Of a DNA stretch of 64,000 bases, positions 36,355 to 45,200 are shown piece by piece (position 1 is the first letter of the stretch; each line of letters starts with the position of its first letter). The position numbers and the translations under genes were made by a program. Under the pieces are notes generated by a model. That model saw only the letters and a program-made list of their open reading frames with translations, did no database searches and was not told the DNA's origin. Source of the DNA: Cyanobium sp. FACHB-13342 (lineage in GTDB: Bacteria; Cyanobacteriota; Cyanobacteriia; PCC-6307; Cyanobiaceae); assembly GCF_014697415.1 (NCBI RefSeq), contig NZ_JACJRT010000007.1:1-64000 (forward strand), in the 5' to 3' direction.

Positions 36355-37602
36355 TTGATCCCCTCCCGACGCGACGGGCCTGCGGCGCCGGGCTGGTTGG
36401 CCCAGTTTCCGGCGGCCCTGCGCCAGGTGGCCCTGGTGCGGCTGGTGGCCTCGATCGGGGCCGGAGGGGTGCTGTATCTCACCCCGATCGTGTTCCACCA
36501 GGAGGCCTTCAGCGCCCAGGCCGTCACCCAGGGGCTGGCCCTGGCGGCCCTGGCGGGCACGCTGGGACGCTTTGCCAGTGGGGCCCTGCTGGATCGGGGC
36601 CTGGCCTGCTCGATCCCGGTGCTGCTGGCCTCCGTGGCGGCCGTGCTGGGCGACCTGCGGCTGGTGGGCACGGCCAGCTTCGGGGGGTATGTGCAGGGCC
36701 AGCTGCTGCTGGGCATCGCGGCCGGGCTCTACTGGCCGGCGGTGGAGCTGGCGGTGCCGCTCGGCAGTCACGCCGGCCCGTCGCCAATCCCTTCGGCCCG
36801 GGGCTACGCCCTGGCACGCAGTGCCGACGCGGCGGGCATCGCCACCGGGGCCCTGCTGGGGGCGCTGCTGGCGGCGGCCGGACAGCTGCGGGGGATCTAC
36901 CTGATCGATATCAGCTGCGTCGTCGCGGTGGCGTGCCTGCTGCTGCGCCGGCCCCTGCTGCGGCCCCAACGCCACGACGACGGGATGGCGGCCAAGGCCG
37001 CCTGGGGCGACTGGCTGCCGCCGCTGCTGCCGGTGCTGGCGATCAGCCTGCTGGCCACCTCGCTGCCGGCCCTGATGCAGAGCGCCCTGCCCCTGGATCT
37101 GGTGCGCGGCGGCCTGGAACGGGCGGCCATGCCGGAAAGCCTGGGGGCGCTGCTGATCGGCCTGCAGCTGGGCCTGCTGGTGCTGATCCAGTGGCCGGTG
37201 GGTCAGGCCCTCGCCCGCCGGCCCGTGGCCCACGGGCTGGGGCTCGCCCTGGCCTGCTTTGCGGCGGGCACGGTGCTGCTGGCCTTTTCCGCCCTCACCC
37301 GCCAGGGGCTGTGGCTGGTGCTCCTGGCCCAGCTGCCCCTCGCCCTGGGAGAAGCCGCCTTCCTGCCGATCGCCACCGAAGCGGTGATCGAGCTCAGCCC
37401 GCGGGAGCATCAGGGGCTGGCCATGGCCCTGTTCTCCCAGTGCTTTGCCCTCAGCGCCCTGGGGGCGCCGCTGCTGGCGGGACTGGCCCTGGATGCCCAG
37501 CAGCATGCCGGCGGCTTCTGGATCCTGGTGACCCTGCTCTGCCTGGCGGGGCTCAACCTGGTGAAACGGCTCAAGCCGAGGCCGGTGGCTCCGGGGGAGT
37601 AG
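36355..37602 (+). CDS. Major facilitator superfamily transporter
   Basis: 415 residues from TTG 36355. About twelve hydrophobic helices; between helices 2 and 3 ALAGTLGRFASGALLDRGL is the MFS motif A region (G-R-x-x-G-x-x-x-D-R), and GYALARSADAAGIATGALLG is the motif C region. SPREHQGLAMALFSQCFALS is late in the protein. Substrate unknown. The only in-frame starts are TTG 36355 and a GTG at 36241 lying inside the divergent gene. The 3' end overlaps the convergent small-protein gene by 32 bases. Confidence 0.8.
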   Translation: MIPSRRDGPAAPGWLAQFPAALRQVALVRLVASIGAGGVLYLTPIVFHQEAFSAQAVTQGLALAALAGTLGRFASGALLDRGLACSIPVLLASVAAVLGDLRLVGTASFGGYVQGQLLLGIAAGLYWPAVELAVPLGSHAGPSPIPSARGYALARSADAAGIATGALLGALLAAAGQLRGIYLIDISCVVAVACLLLRRPLLRPQRHDDGMAAKAAWGDWLPPLLPVLAISLLATSLPALMQSALPLDLVRGGLERAAMPESLGALLIGLQLGLLVLIQWPVGQALARRPVAHGLGLALACFAAGTVLLAFSALTRQGLWLVLLAQLPLALGEAAFLPIATEAVIELSPREHQGLAMALFSQCFALSALGAPLLAGLALDAQQHAGGFWILVTLLCLAGLNLVKRLKPRPVAPGE

Positions 37603-37762
37603 CGCCATCCTGGGCGGCCTGCCTGGCCACCCAGGCCTCATGGGGCAGGGGCTCGGTGCCGTATTCCCAGTCGTCGTAGTCGGGGTCGTTGCGGATTTTC
37701 TGATGCAGCTCCTTCTGGACCTCAAAGTCGTGGGGGTGGGACTCGGGCTGGGGGGCCGTCAT
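37571..37762 (-). CDS. Small acidic hypothetical protein
   Basis: Sixty-three residues: HPHDFEVQKELHQKIRNDPD then YDDWEYGTEPLPHEAWVARQ and a proline-rich end. Soluble and acidic, not recognised. ATG 37762 overlaps the P450 stop (ATGA), making it the last gene of a coupled three-gene unit; an ATG at 37786 would add eight residues. It could be a P450 accessory protein, but nothing in the sequence shows a redox centre. The gene end overlaps the MFS gene. Confidence 0.6.
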   Translation of the reverse strand: MTAPQPESHPHDFEVQKELHQKIRNDPDYDDWEYGTEPLPHEAWVARQAAQDGATPPEPPASA

Positions 37763-39255
37763 GGCTGGACCGGGTTTTGTTGCCATTCTGGGGCATCCAC
37801 GCGGGGGGCTTCCGGCGCCAACTCCGAGCGGAGAGAGCGGCGCACCAACCGCACCCGGATGCCGTTGCGGGAGCGCAGGGTGAGTCGCGCCACCAGCTCC
37901 GGTTCGTGCTCCGGATCCGGCAACACCTCAAAGCGACGCACCAGCTCGGCCAGCACCAGCAGCGCCTCCTGCTGGGCAAAAGCCGCCCCCGGGCATTTGC
38001 GTGGCCCCAGCCCATAGGGCAGGAAGGCGTCGCGAGCCCAGCGGCGATCGTCAGGGCTGTTGGCTTCGCCAGGCGTGTCCGTCAAGAAGCGCTCGGGCCG
38101 GAACGCATTGGGTTCACTCCAGTGCTGGTCATGGCGCTGAATCACCCAGGGCGAGAGGGTCACCAAGGCCCGCATCGGGCAGCGGCTGCCCGCCAGCTCC
38201 GTGTCGACCTGGGACTCCCGAATGAAGAAGCTCACCGGCGGATAGAGCCGCAGCGTCTCGTTGAACACGGCGGCGCCGTAACTGAGCTGGCGCAGATCCT
38301 CGAAGCCCAGGGGCCGATCCGGCGCGCCGGCCCGGGAGCCCAGCACCTGCAGCACCTCAGCGCGCAGGCGCTGTTGCACCTCCGGAAACCGGCCCAGCAG
38401 ATACACCGCCATGCCGAGGGCACTGGCGGAGGTCTCATGGCCCGCCAGAAACAGAAAGCACACCTGATCCACCAGCCCGTCACGGCTGAAGCCCTCCCCC
38501 GTGTCGGGGTCGCGGGCGGCGATCAAAGCATCCAGCAGATCGGTGGGAGAGGGGGTGTCGTTGGGAGTGGCGTTCTGGCCGGCGGGGGCAGTGAGGCGCC
38601 TGTCGATCGCGGCGGCGATCCAGGCGCGGATCGGCGTGGCATGGGTGGCCAGATACGCCTGCAGGCGCTGTCGCGGCAGCCGCAGGAAGCGCAGCATCAG
38701 GGCCCGACCCGCCCGCTTCTGATAGCGGGCAAAGGCCGCGAAGATCGCCTCAGCCTCCTCACCCTCCAACGGCCGCGACAGGATCGTGCGCACGATCACA
38801 TCGGCCGTCACCAAGGTCATCTCGGCGTCGGCGTCGATGGGGCCTTCATCCACCTGGGCCTCCAGCCGGACCAGGCTGGCCGCCACGGCCCCCTCCATCT
38901 GGGGGTACACCCGCTGCAGCTGGGCCACCTGGAAGGCCTGATCCACCAGGCGCCGCTGCTGGGCCCACTCCGCGCCATTCACCGAGAAGATTGCCCGGCC
39001 GATCAGCGGCTCCAGGATCCAGAGGGTGTAGGGGTGCTTGGGAAAATCCTCCACCGCGCTCACCATCACCTGGCGCACCGCCGTGGGCTCATTCACCAGC
39101 AGCAGGTTGAGGCCCATGAACCGCAGGGCCCCCACCGGGATGCGGAAATCCCATTCATTCAGCAGGCCAAACCAGGAATACAGACCCCGGCGAATGCGGC
39201 GCAGAAAATTGGGGGTGTAGGGCTCCGGATGGGGATAGATCGGTTCATCACTCAT
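37759..39255 (-). CDS. Cytochrome P450
   Basis: 498 residues. Oxygen-activating I helix FLFLAGHETSASALGMAVYL near residue 272, K-helix ExxR in FNETLRLYPP near 333, PERF in NAFRPERFL, and the heme loop FLPYGLGPRKCPGAAFAQQE with ligand Cys421. All catalytic features are intact. No membrane anchor, so a soluble bacterial-type enzyme needing ferredoxin. Its ATG overlaps the upstream hydrolase stop by four bases. Closeness to the polyketide synthase operon suggests a tailoring hydroxylase, but fatty acids or carotenoids are possible substrates. Confidence 0.95.
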   Translation of the reverse strand: MSDEPIYPHPEPYTPNFLRRIRRGLYSWFGLLNEWDFRIPVGALRFMGLNLLLVNEPTAVRQVMVSAVEDFPKHPYTLWILEPLIGRAIFSVNGAEWAQQRRLVDQAFQVAQLQRVYPQMEGAVAASLVRLEAQVDEGPIDADAEMTLVTADVIVRTILSRPLEGEEAEAIFAAFARYQKRAGRALMLRFLRLPRQRLQAYLATHATPIRAWIAAAIDRRLTAPAGQNATPNDTPSPTDLLDALIAARDPDTGEGFSRDGLVDQVCFLFLAGHETSASALGMAVYLLGRFPEVQQRLRAEVLQVLGSRAGAPDRPLGFEDLRQLSYGAAVFNETLRLYPPVSFFIRESQVDTELAGSRCPMRALVTLSPWVIQRHDQHWSEPNAFRPERFLTDTPGEANSPDDRRWARDAFLPYGLGPRKCPGAAFAQQEALLVLAELVRRFEVLPDPEHEPELVARLTLRSRNGIRVRLVRRSLRSELAPEAPRVDAPEWQQNPVQP

Positions 39256-40376
39256 GGCGCCAGCAAAGCCTCGATTAGGTCGAAACCACCGCTGCGCGCC
39301 GGATCGGCGGTGCGCAGGTATTCGAAATGCAGATCAAATTGGTGGCTGAGCAAGGCCCCCAAGCTGGTGAGCCCCTGGCGCTGGGCCAGGGGCATCAGTT
39401 GCAGCTCCGGGTAGGCCCCGGCGCCAGCGCGGGGCACGCCGCAGCTTTGGTACGGGTCCACCGCCGCGAAGCAGAGGTAGTCGTCGCGGGAGGTGATGTC
39501 CCGCCAGGGCAGGCGCGGCTCCTGGGCCAGCAGGGCCAGATCGGCATGGAAGGCCTGGGCCTTGCCATGCACCGCCAGGTTGGCCAGGTTCTGACCCAGG
39601 CTGAGCAGCTGCAGCCGCCCCGACAACGTCTGGTCGGCGCCCTGGCGGCGCAGCGCCGCGGCCAGCATCGCCATCACAAAGGAGCCGCTGCTGTGGCCCA
39701 TCAGCCACACCTGGCCCGCCGGATCGGCCGCCTCCAGCTCCAGGATCCGCGCCGCCAACTCCGCCACCCGTTGGCGCAGATCGCCGTCGCGGGCCTGGCC
39801 CAGCCGATGGGTGAAACGAATCGAGCGGAACAGCCACACCACGCCGAGGGCCTCCGCCAAGCGCCAGGCCTGCCAACCGCCGAGACCCACCAAAGCCAGC
39901 TGCAGGATCCACACCAGCGGGTCAGGCACCGCCAACAGGCCGCCCAGCAGCCCTAGCCCAGCGCAGAGCAAGGCCAGCAGCAGCAACGCCGTGCCGACGT
40001 ACAGCGTGGGATACAGCCCACAGAGCGCCACCCGGGGAGACCAGCGCCGCATGGTGCGATAACCACCTCCAAACAGGTACCAGGCGTAGATCCCAACCCC
40101 GTCGCGGAGCAGCACCAGCGGATTCCTCGGCCAGTGGGCCCGCGCGATGTCATCCCAATGGAGAAAACAGAAGTCGAGATCAGCGCCCCCCAGCTCACGC
40201 ACCTGCCAGCGGCTGATCAGTCGATCCACCTGCTGGCCGCGGCGATGGCTCACCTGCAGCCTGCGGCCACTGCGCCGCTTCAGCTGCCGCACCTGCTCGG
40301 CGAAGAGGCGGTAATAAAAACTGGCCCCGCGGGGATCGAAGCCGCTGAGGAAGTACACCCGCCGTCGCGGGCACAT
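39252..40376 (-). CDS. Membrane-inserted alpha/beta hydrolase-like protein
   Basis: 374 residues. Starts RRRVYFLSGFDPRGASFYYR, a strand-turn like the oxyanion region of hydrolases. Two membrane helices at about 112-160 (LYVGTALLLLALLCAGLGLL and VWILQLALVGLGGWQAWRLA) interrupt the fold before the nucleophile elbow VWLMGHSSGSFVMAMLAAAL (Ser near 229). The C-terminus has conserved-looking HFEYLRTADPARSGGF. Function unknown. ATG 40376. It is the first gene of the unit with P450 and is divergent from the SRPBCC gene, only 33 bases away. Confidence 0.65.
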   Translation of the reverse strand: MCPRRRVYFLSGFDPRGASFYYRLFAEQVRQLKRRSGRRLQVSHRRGQQVDRLISRWQVRELGGADLDFCFLHWDDIARAHWPRNPLVLLRDGVGIYAWYLFGGGYRTMRRWSPRVALCGLYPTLYVGTALLLLALLCAGLGLLGGLLAVPDPLVWILQLALVGLGGWQAWRLAEALGVVWLFRSIRFTHRLGQARDGDLRQRVAELAARILELEAADPAGQVWLMGHSSGSFVMAMLAAALRRQGADQTLSGRLQLLSLGQNLANLAVHGKAQAFHADLALLAQEPRLPWRDITSRDDYLCFAAVDPYQSCGVPRAGAGAYPELQLMPLAQRQGLTSLGALLSHQFDLHFEYLRTADPARSGGFDLIEALLAP

Positions 40377-40409
40377 CTGGTCAACAATGGCCGTATCGCC
40401 TGGAACGCC

Positions 40410-40970
40410 GTGGTCGCGACCCGCCTGCTGCAACGACGCAGTCTCCCGATCACGGTTGGCTTCCTGGCAACCCTACAGGCGTTGCCCTTGCTGGCCGCCA
40501 GCCCCGCTTCCCGGGTGACCCTCTCCGGTCAACAGGGCCAGTACACCGCCTCGGTCATGGTGCCGGTTTCAGCCCCCAAGGCCTGGGCCGTGCTCACCAA
40601 CTACGAATCCATGGCCGGCGTGATGCCCGACATCCAACAGGCCAGGGTGGTGAGCCGCAGCGGCCGCAACCTCGAACTGGCCCAGACCTACAAAGCCCCC
40701 TACACCTTTGGCCTGAGCATCAAGGCGCGCCTGCAGGTGCAGGAAACGCCCCCCAGCAAAATGAGCTATGCCCTGATCAGTGGCGACCGCATCAAGCAGC
40801 TCCAGGGCAGCTGGACGATCACCCCGGTGAAGGGCGGTGTGCTGGTGAAGCACCAGATCCAGGTGGTGCCCCAGATCCCCGGCTTCCTGCTGGGCACGTA
40901 TTACAACCTCACCGAAACCAACCTGCGCCAATCGATGCAAATCCTGGCCCAGCAGATGGTCAAGGGCTGA
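40410..40970 (+). CDS. SRPBCC-fold (START-like) exported protein
   Basis: 186 residues from GTG 40410. Signal peptide LPITVGFLATLQALPLLAAS, then a cyclase/dehydrase-type SRPBCC domain: SVMVPVSAPKAWAVLTNYES, MAGVMPDIQQARVVSRSGRN, GSWTITPVKGGVLVKHQIQV and a final helix NLRQSMQILAQQMVKG. The fold binds hydrophobic ligands such as lipids, polyketides or carotenoids. It is placed beside the polyketide synthase operon, converging on the glycosyltransferase gene with an eleven-base overlap. A lipid-binding role in the periplasm is an inference. Confidence 0.75.
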   Translation: MVATRLLQRRSLPITVGFLATLQALPLLAASPASRVTLSGQQGQYTASVMVPVSAPKAWAVLTNYESMAGVMPDIQQARVVSRSGRNLELAQTYKAPYTFGLSIKARLQVQETPPSKMSYALISGDRIKQLQGSWTITPVKGGVLVKHQIQVVPQIPGFLLGTYYNLTETNLRQSMQILAQQMVKG

Positions 40971-42204
40971 GCGGCCGCACGCCGCGGCCCTCCACCCGAT
41001 AGTGCACCCCGCGCCACTCCACCCGCCGGGCCAGGGCCGCCCGCAGGGTGGCCAGGCCATAGACCCATTGGGCCAGGGGCAGCCAACGCAGCAGCCGCCT
41101 GGCCTCGGCCAGCCCCGGCCGGGGTAAGCCCTCTGCCAGGGGCCTCAGGGCCCGGGAGGCCACCGCCTCGATCAGCACCAGCAGGGCCACGCAGCCCAGT
41201 TCGTAAGCCAACGTCGCCGCCAACAGCACCCCAGCGGCGGCCAGCTGGCCCTGCAGCAGGGCCGCCAGCAGGGCCGCCAGCGCAACCAACAGCAGCAGCC
41301 AGGTGCCCAGCCCATGCAGGGCCACCAGGGGCCAGGCCGGATGGTGGAGCCGCGCGGTGAGCAGCTGACGGCTGATCCAACGGCGCAGCGGCCGCAGGGC
41401 GATGCCATCCTCCCGGTCGAGGGCAATCAACTCTGGCCGGAATTCGTAGCGCCAGCCGCTGCGGGCCAGGGGGGCCGGCAGGGCCGTGTCTTCGCACAGG
41501 CTGGTGGAGAGCACATCGCGCCAGCCCGTGGGCTCGATCAACTGGCGCCGCACCGCCAGGGAGCCCCCCCAGGGAATCCCCAGCAGGGTCATCAGCACCA
41601 GGGCGCCGCCGTTCCAGATGGCGCGCACCATCCCGGCCGGGCTGCCCTGGGCGGGGGCATACCAACGGTTGCCGGACACGGCCCCTACGCCAGCCTGGGC
41701 GCAACCCGCCGCCAGGGCCTCGAGCCAACCGGGAGCCACCACCGCATCGGCATCCACCAACGCCACCAGCTCCGTGGCCCCGTGCAGCGCGCCGAAGGCC
41801 TGACGCAGCGACGCACTTTTGAGCGATCCCGCCTCCGGCATGCCAGCCAGGGGGATCAACCGGGCGCCCTGCCAGCGGGCCAGCCCCCCCTTCTCCAACC
41901 GGGCAATCTGCTGTTCCGCCAGGGGCCAGGCCGGATCCTGCCGGGAATCCACCACGACCAGCAACCGCCAGGGGCCCGGATAGGTCTGGGCGGCCAGGGC
42001 CGCCAGGGCCTCAGCCAGGCTTGGATCGGCGCCCCGCAGGCACAGCACCACCTCCGCCGGCGGTGCCGGCAGGGCCAGCTGGGGACGGCGGGCCAGGCGA
42101 CGGCACACCACCAGGGCAAACGCCAAGGTGAGCAACAGTTGCAAGCCCAGGGTGGCCAGCAGGGCAGCAGCCAGCCCCAAGGAGGCAGCGGTGAAGCCGC
42201 TCAA
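40960..42204 (-). CDS. Membrane glycosyltransferase, family 2
   Basis: 414 residues from TTG 42204, which overlaps the polyketide synthase stop (TTGA). N-terminal helix LGLAAALLATLGLQLLLTLA, then a GT-A domain: EVVLCLRGADPSLAEALAAL, LVALVDADAVVAPGWLEALA (DxD-type metal site), GGSLAVRRQLIEPTGW and CEDTALPAPLARSGW (the catalytic ED). Two or three C-terminal helices at about 295-355 ([20 protein letters not shown]). The domain order resembles HpnB/ceramide-glucosyltransferase-like GT2 enzymes that act on lipid acceptors. Coupling suggests that the synthase product is the acceptor (inference). Confidence 0.85.
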   Translation of the reverse strand: MSGFTAASLGLAAALLATLGLQLLLTLAFALVVCRRLARRPQLALPAPPAEVVLCLRGADPSLAEALAALAAQTYPGPWRLLVVVDSRQDPAWPLAEQQIARLEKGGLARWQGARLIPLAGMPEAGSLKSASLRQAFGALHGATELVALVDADAVVAPGWLEALAAGCAQAGVGAVSGNRWYAPAQGSPAGMVRAIWNGGALVLMTLLGIPWGGSLAVRRQLIEPTGWRDVLSTSLCEDTALPAPLARSGWRYEFRPELIALDREDGIALRPLRRWISRQLLTARLHHPAWPLVALHGLGTWLLLLVALAALLAALLQGQLAAAGVLLAATLAYELGCVALLVLIEAVASRALRPLAEGLPRPGLAEARRLLRWLPLAQWVYGLATLRAALARRVEWRGVHYRVEGRGVRPLSP

Positions 42205-45200
42205 AGCGAGGTCACACCGGTGATCAGGCTGCGGGCATAGGGGCCAATCAGGGCCTCGAAGCCCGGGCAGCGCACGCCCCGGGCCGCCAGGAGCTCTACC
42301 GTGGCTCGGCAGCTCGGTCGCGCCCGCACCCCGGCCTGGTTGAGCTCGGGGTAGGTGAGCTGTTCGTCGCCCCAACGCCGCACGAAGAAGGTGCGGATGC
42401 CGTAGAGGGGATTGGCGGGATCGCCGGCGATCGCCTCCAGCCACCGCTCCATCGACACCAGCTCCAGCGGCGCCCCGCGCTCGATCAGGTTGCCGAGCAG
42501 ATCGGCCAGCAGCATCGGTTCGGGATGTTGCAGGTGAACGTTGCGTCCCACCGCCTCCGGCATCCAGGCCAGGGCCGTGACCGCATCGGCCACGTAATCC
42601 ACCGGCACCAGATCGAGCTCCCAGGGCAGATCCGGAGCCATGCCCAGGGCCAGGCAGCCCCGCAGCAGCCGGTGCAGCAGGTCGTCCTGGTGCCAGGCAC
42701 CGGTTTGGGAGTGACCGCCGATCAGGGGCGGGCGGTACACCGTCACCGGCAGGCCGGCGGCGGCGGCGGCCAGCACCCGCCGCTCACTCACCCATTTGGT
42801 TTGGGAGTAGCCCACATGGATGCCGCGCCACTCGGCCACGTCGTCGCTCTCGAGCACCTCCCGGTTGCGGTAGGCCGCGGCCTCGAAGGCCGCCACGCTG
42901 GAGATCAGCTGCACGGGCACCGGGCCACCGGCGGCGGGGTGGACCGCCAGGTCAAGCATGGTCTGGGTGCCGCCCACGTTGGCGGCCTCCAGCTGGCTGT
43001 AGGGGGCCATCTGGCTGAGTTGGGCCCCGTTGTGCAGGATCCCGCCCAGGCCCTGGGCCAATCCGGCCAAGGCCGACTCCGAGAGGCCGAAGCGGGGCTG
43101 GGCCAGGTCCCCGGGCACCGCCACCAATCGGTTGCTCCAGCTGTCCTGCCAGAGGCCGTAGTGGTCGAGGTTGGCCTGGATCCGGGCCACACCCTGGGCG
43201 GGGTCGCTGGCCCGCACCAGGCAGCGCACCTGCAGCCGCTCCCAGCGCTGCAACTGGCCGGCCAGCAGGTAGGCCCCCAGGAAGCCGGAGGCACCGGTGA
43301 GCAGAATCGCCGCCCCAGGGGGGGATTCTGCAGAAGGAGCTGCGTCCGGCAGGCTCCAGTGGGGCGCCAACTGCGCTTCCCGGCCCAGGTCCAGCACCCG
43401 CTCCGCCCCAGCCTTGGGATCCACCAGGGCCTCCAGCAACACGGCGGCCAGGGCTTCGATCGTGGGATCACCGGCCAGGGATTCCAGCTCCAGCTTCACC
43501 CCCAGGTCGCGCTGGATGCCGGCCGCCAGCTCCACCGCCATCAGCGAATCCAGGCCGATGTGGAAGAGGGAGTCGCCGGGATCCAGGCTGCGGGCATCCT
43601 CCAGGCCCATCACGGTGGCCAGGCGTTGCTGCAGCAGCTCCACCACCAGGGCCAGGCGCTGGTCGTCGTCGACCTGGGCGAGCTGCTGGCGCAGGGCCTC
43701 CCCCTCGGCCCCCTCGTCGGCGGTGGCGGCCGCCTTGAGCAAGGGCTGCAGCACGGCCGACTGGCGGCTGCCGAGCTGGGCCGCCAGCTTGGGCCAGTCG
43801 TTATGCAGCACGGCCACGCATCCCGGTCGCCCCCGCTCCAGCAGCAGGGCCAGGGCCTCCAAAGCCTGGGCGGGAGGCAGCAAGCCCACCCCCAAAGCCG
43901 CGAATCGGCGCTCCAGACCCTCCGCCATCCCGGCACCGCCCCAGGGACCCCACTGCAGCGAGAGCAGCGGCCAGGCCGAGTGGGTGGTGGATGCGGCCAA
44001 GCCATCGAGGGCCCCATTGGCCATGGCGTAGCTGGTCTGCCCCGGCGAGCCGAGCAGAGCGGCCATCGAAGAGAAGGCCACCCCAAACTCCGGCCGGCAG
44101 TCAGCCAGGCGGCAGGCCTGCTCCAACCGCTGCCAGCCGCCCCATTTGGGGGCGATCACCGCGGCCTGCCGGGCCGGAGTCTGCCCCTCCAACAGGCCGT
44201 CATCCAGCAGGCCCCCCCCATGGAACACCCCCACCAGGGGCTTGCCCCGCAGGGCCGCAGCCAGCTGCTCCGGCGGATCGGCCGCCAGATCGAAAGCCAG
44301 GGACTCACAGTCGACGCCCTGGCTCTGGAGCTGCTGAACGAGCTGGGGATCGGGCCGCCGGCCCAGCAGCACCAACGAGCGGGCCCCCTGAGTTGCCAAC
44401 CAGAGACTCAGCTGCTGACCGATGCCGCCAAAGGCACCGGTCACCAGATAGGTGGCCTCTGGGCGGATCGTCCAGGCTGCCGGCCGCTCCGGCTGGGTGA
44501 TCACCACCTTGCCCACATGCCGGGCCTGGGCCATCAGCCGGAAGGCCTCCACGCTGCGCTCGATCGGAAACGCCTGCAACGGGATCGGCGCGTAGTGACC
44601 GGCCTCGAGGTCGGTCAGCAGCTCCACCAGCAGGCCCCGCACCAGGGAGGGGTCAGCCGCGGCCACCTCCAGCAGGTCGAAGGGCAGGTAGGCGGCATCG
44701 GGCCGACGCTGGGCCGCCTCCTCCCGACTCCAGATCTCGATCTTGCCCAGCTCCACAAAGCGGCCGCCGTCGGCCAGGGCGGCAAAACTTGCCTCCACCC
44801 AGTCGCCCTTGAGGCTGTTGAGCACCACATCCACGCCGCGGCCGCCGGTGGCGGCCCGCACCTGCTCACTGAAGGCGAGGCTGCGGGAGTCGAACACCGC
44901 TTCCACCCCCTGCTCCAGCAGGGCCGCCTGTTTGGCCGCACTGGCCGTGGCGAGCACCCGAGCGCCGCAGCGGCGAGCCACCTGCAGGGCGGCCTGGCCG
45001 ACCCCACCGGCGGCCGCATGGATCAGCACGGTCTCGCCCGGGCGCAACTGGGCGAGGGTCTGGAGGCCGTAGATCGCTGTGAGGAAGGCCGTGCTGACGC
45101 TGGCCCCCAGGGCCGGATCGAGGGCCGCGGGCAGGGGGACGCACAGGGCGGCACGGCACACCACGTGGCTGGCCAGGCTGCCCACCGCCAGGGCCGCCAG

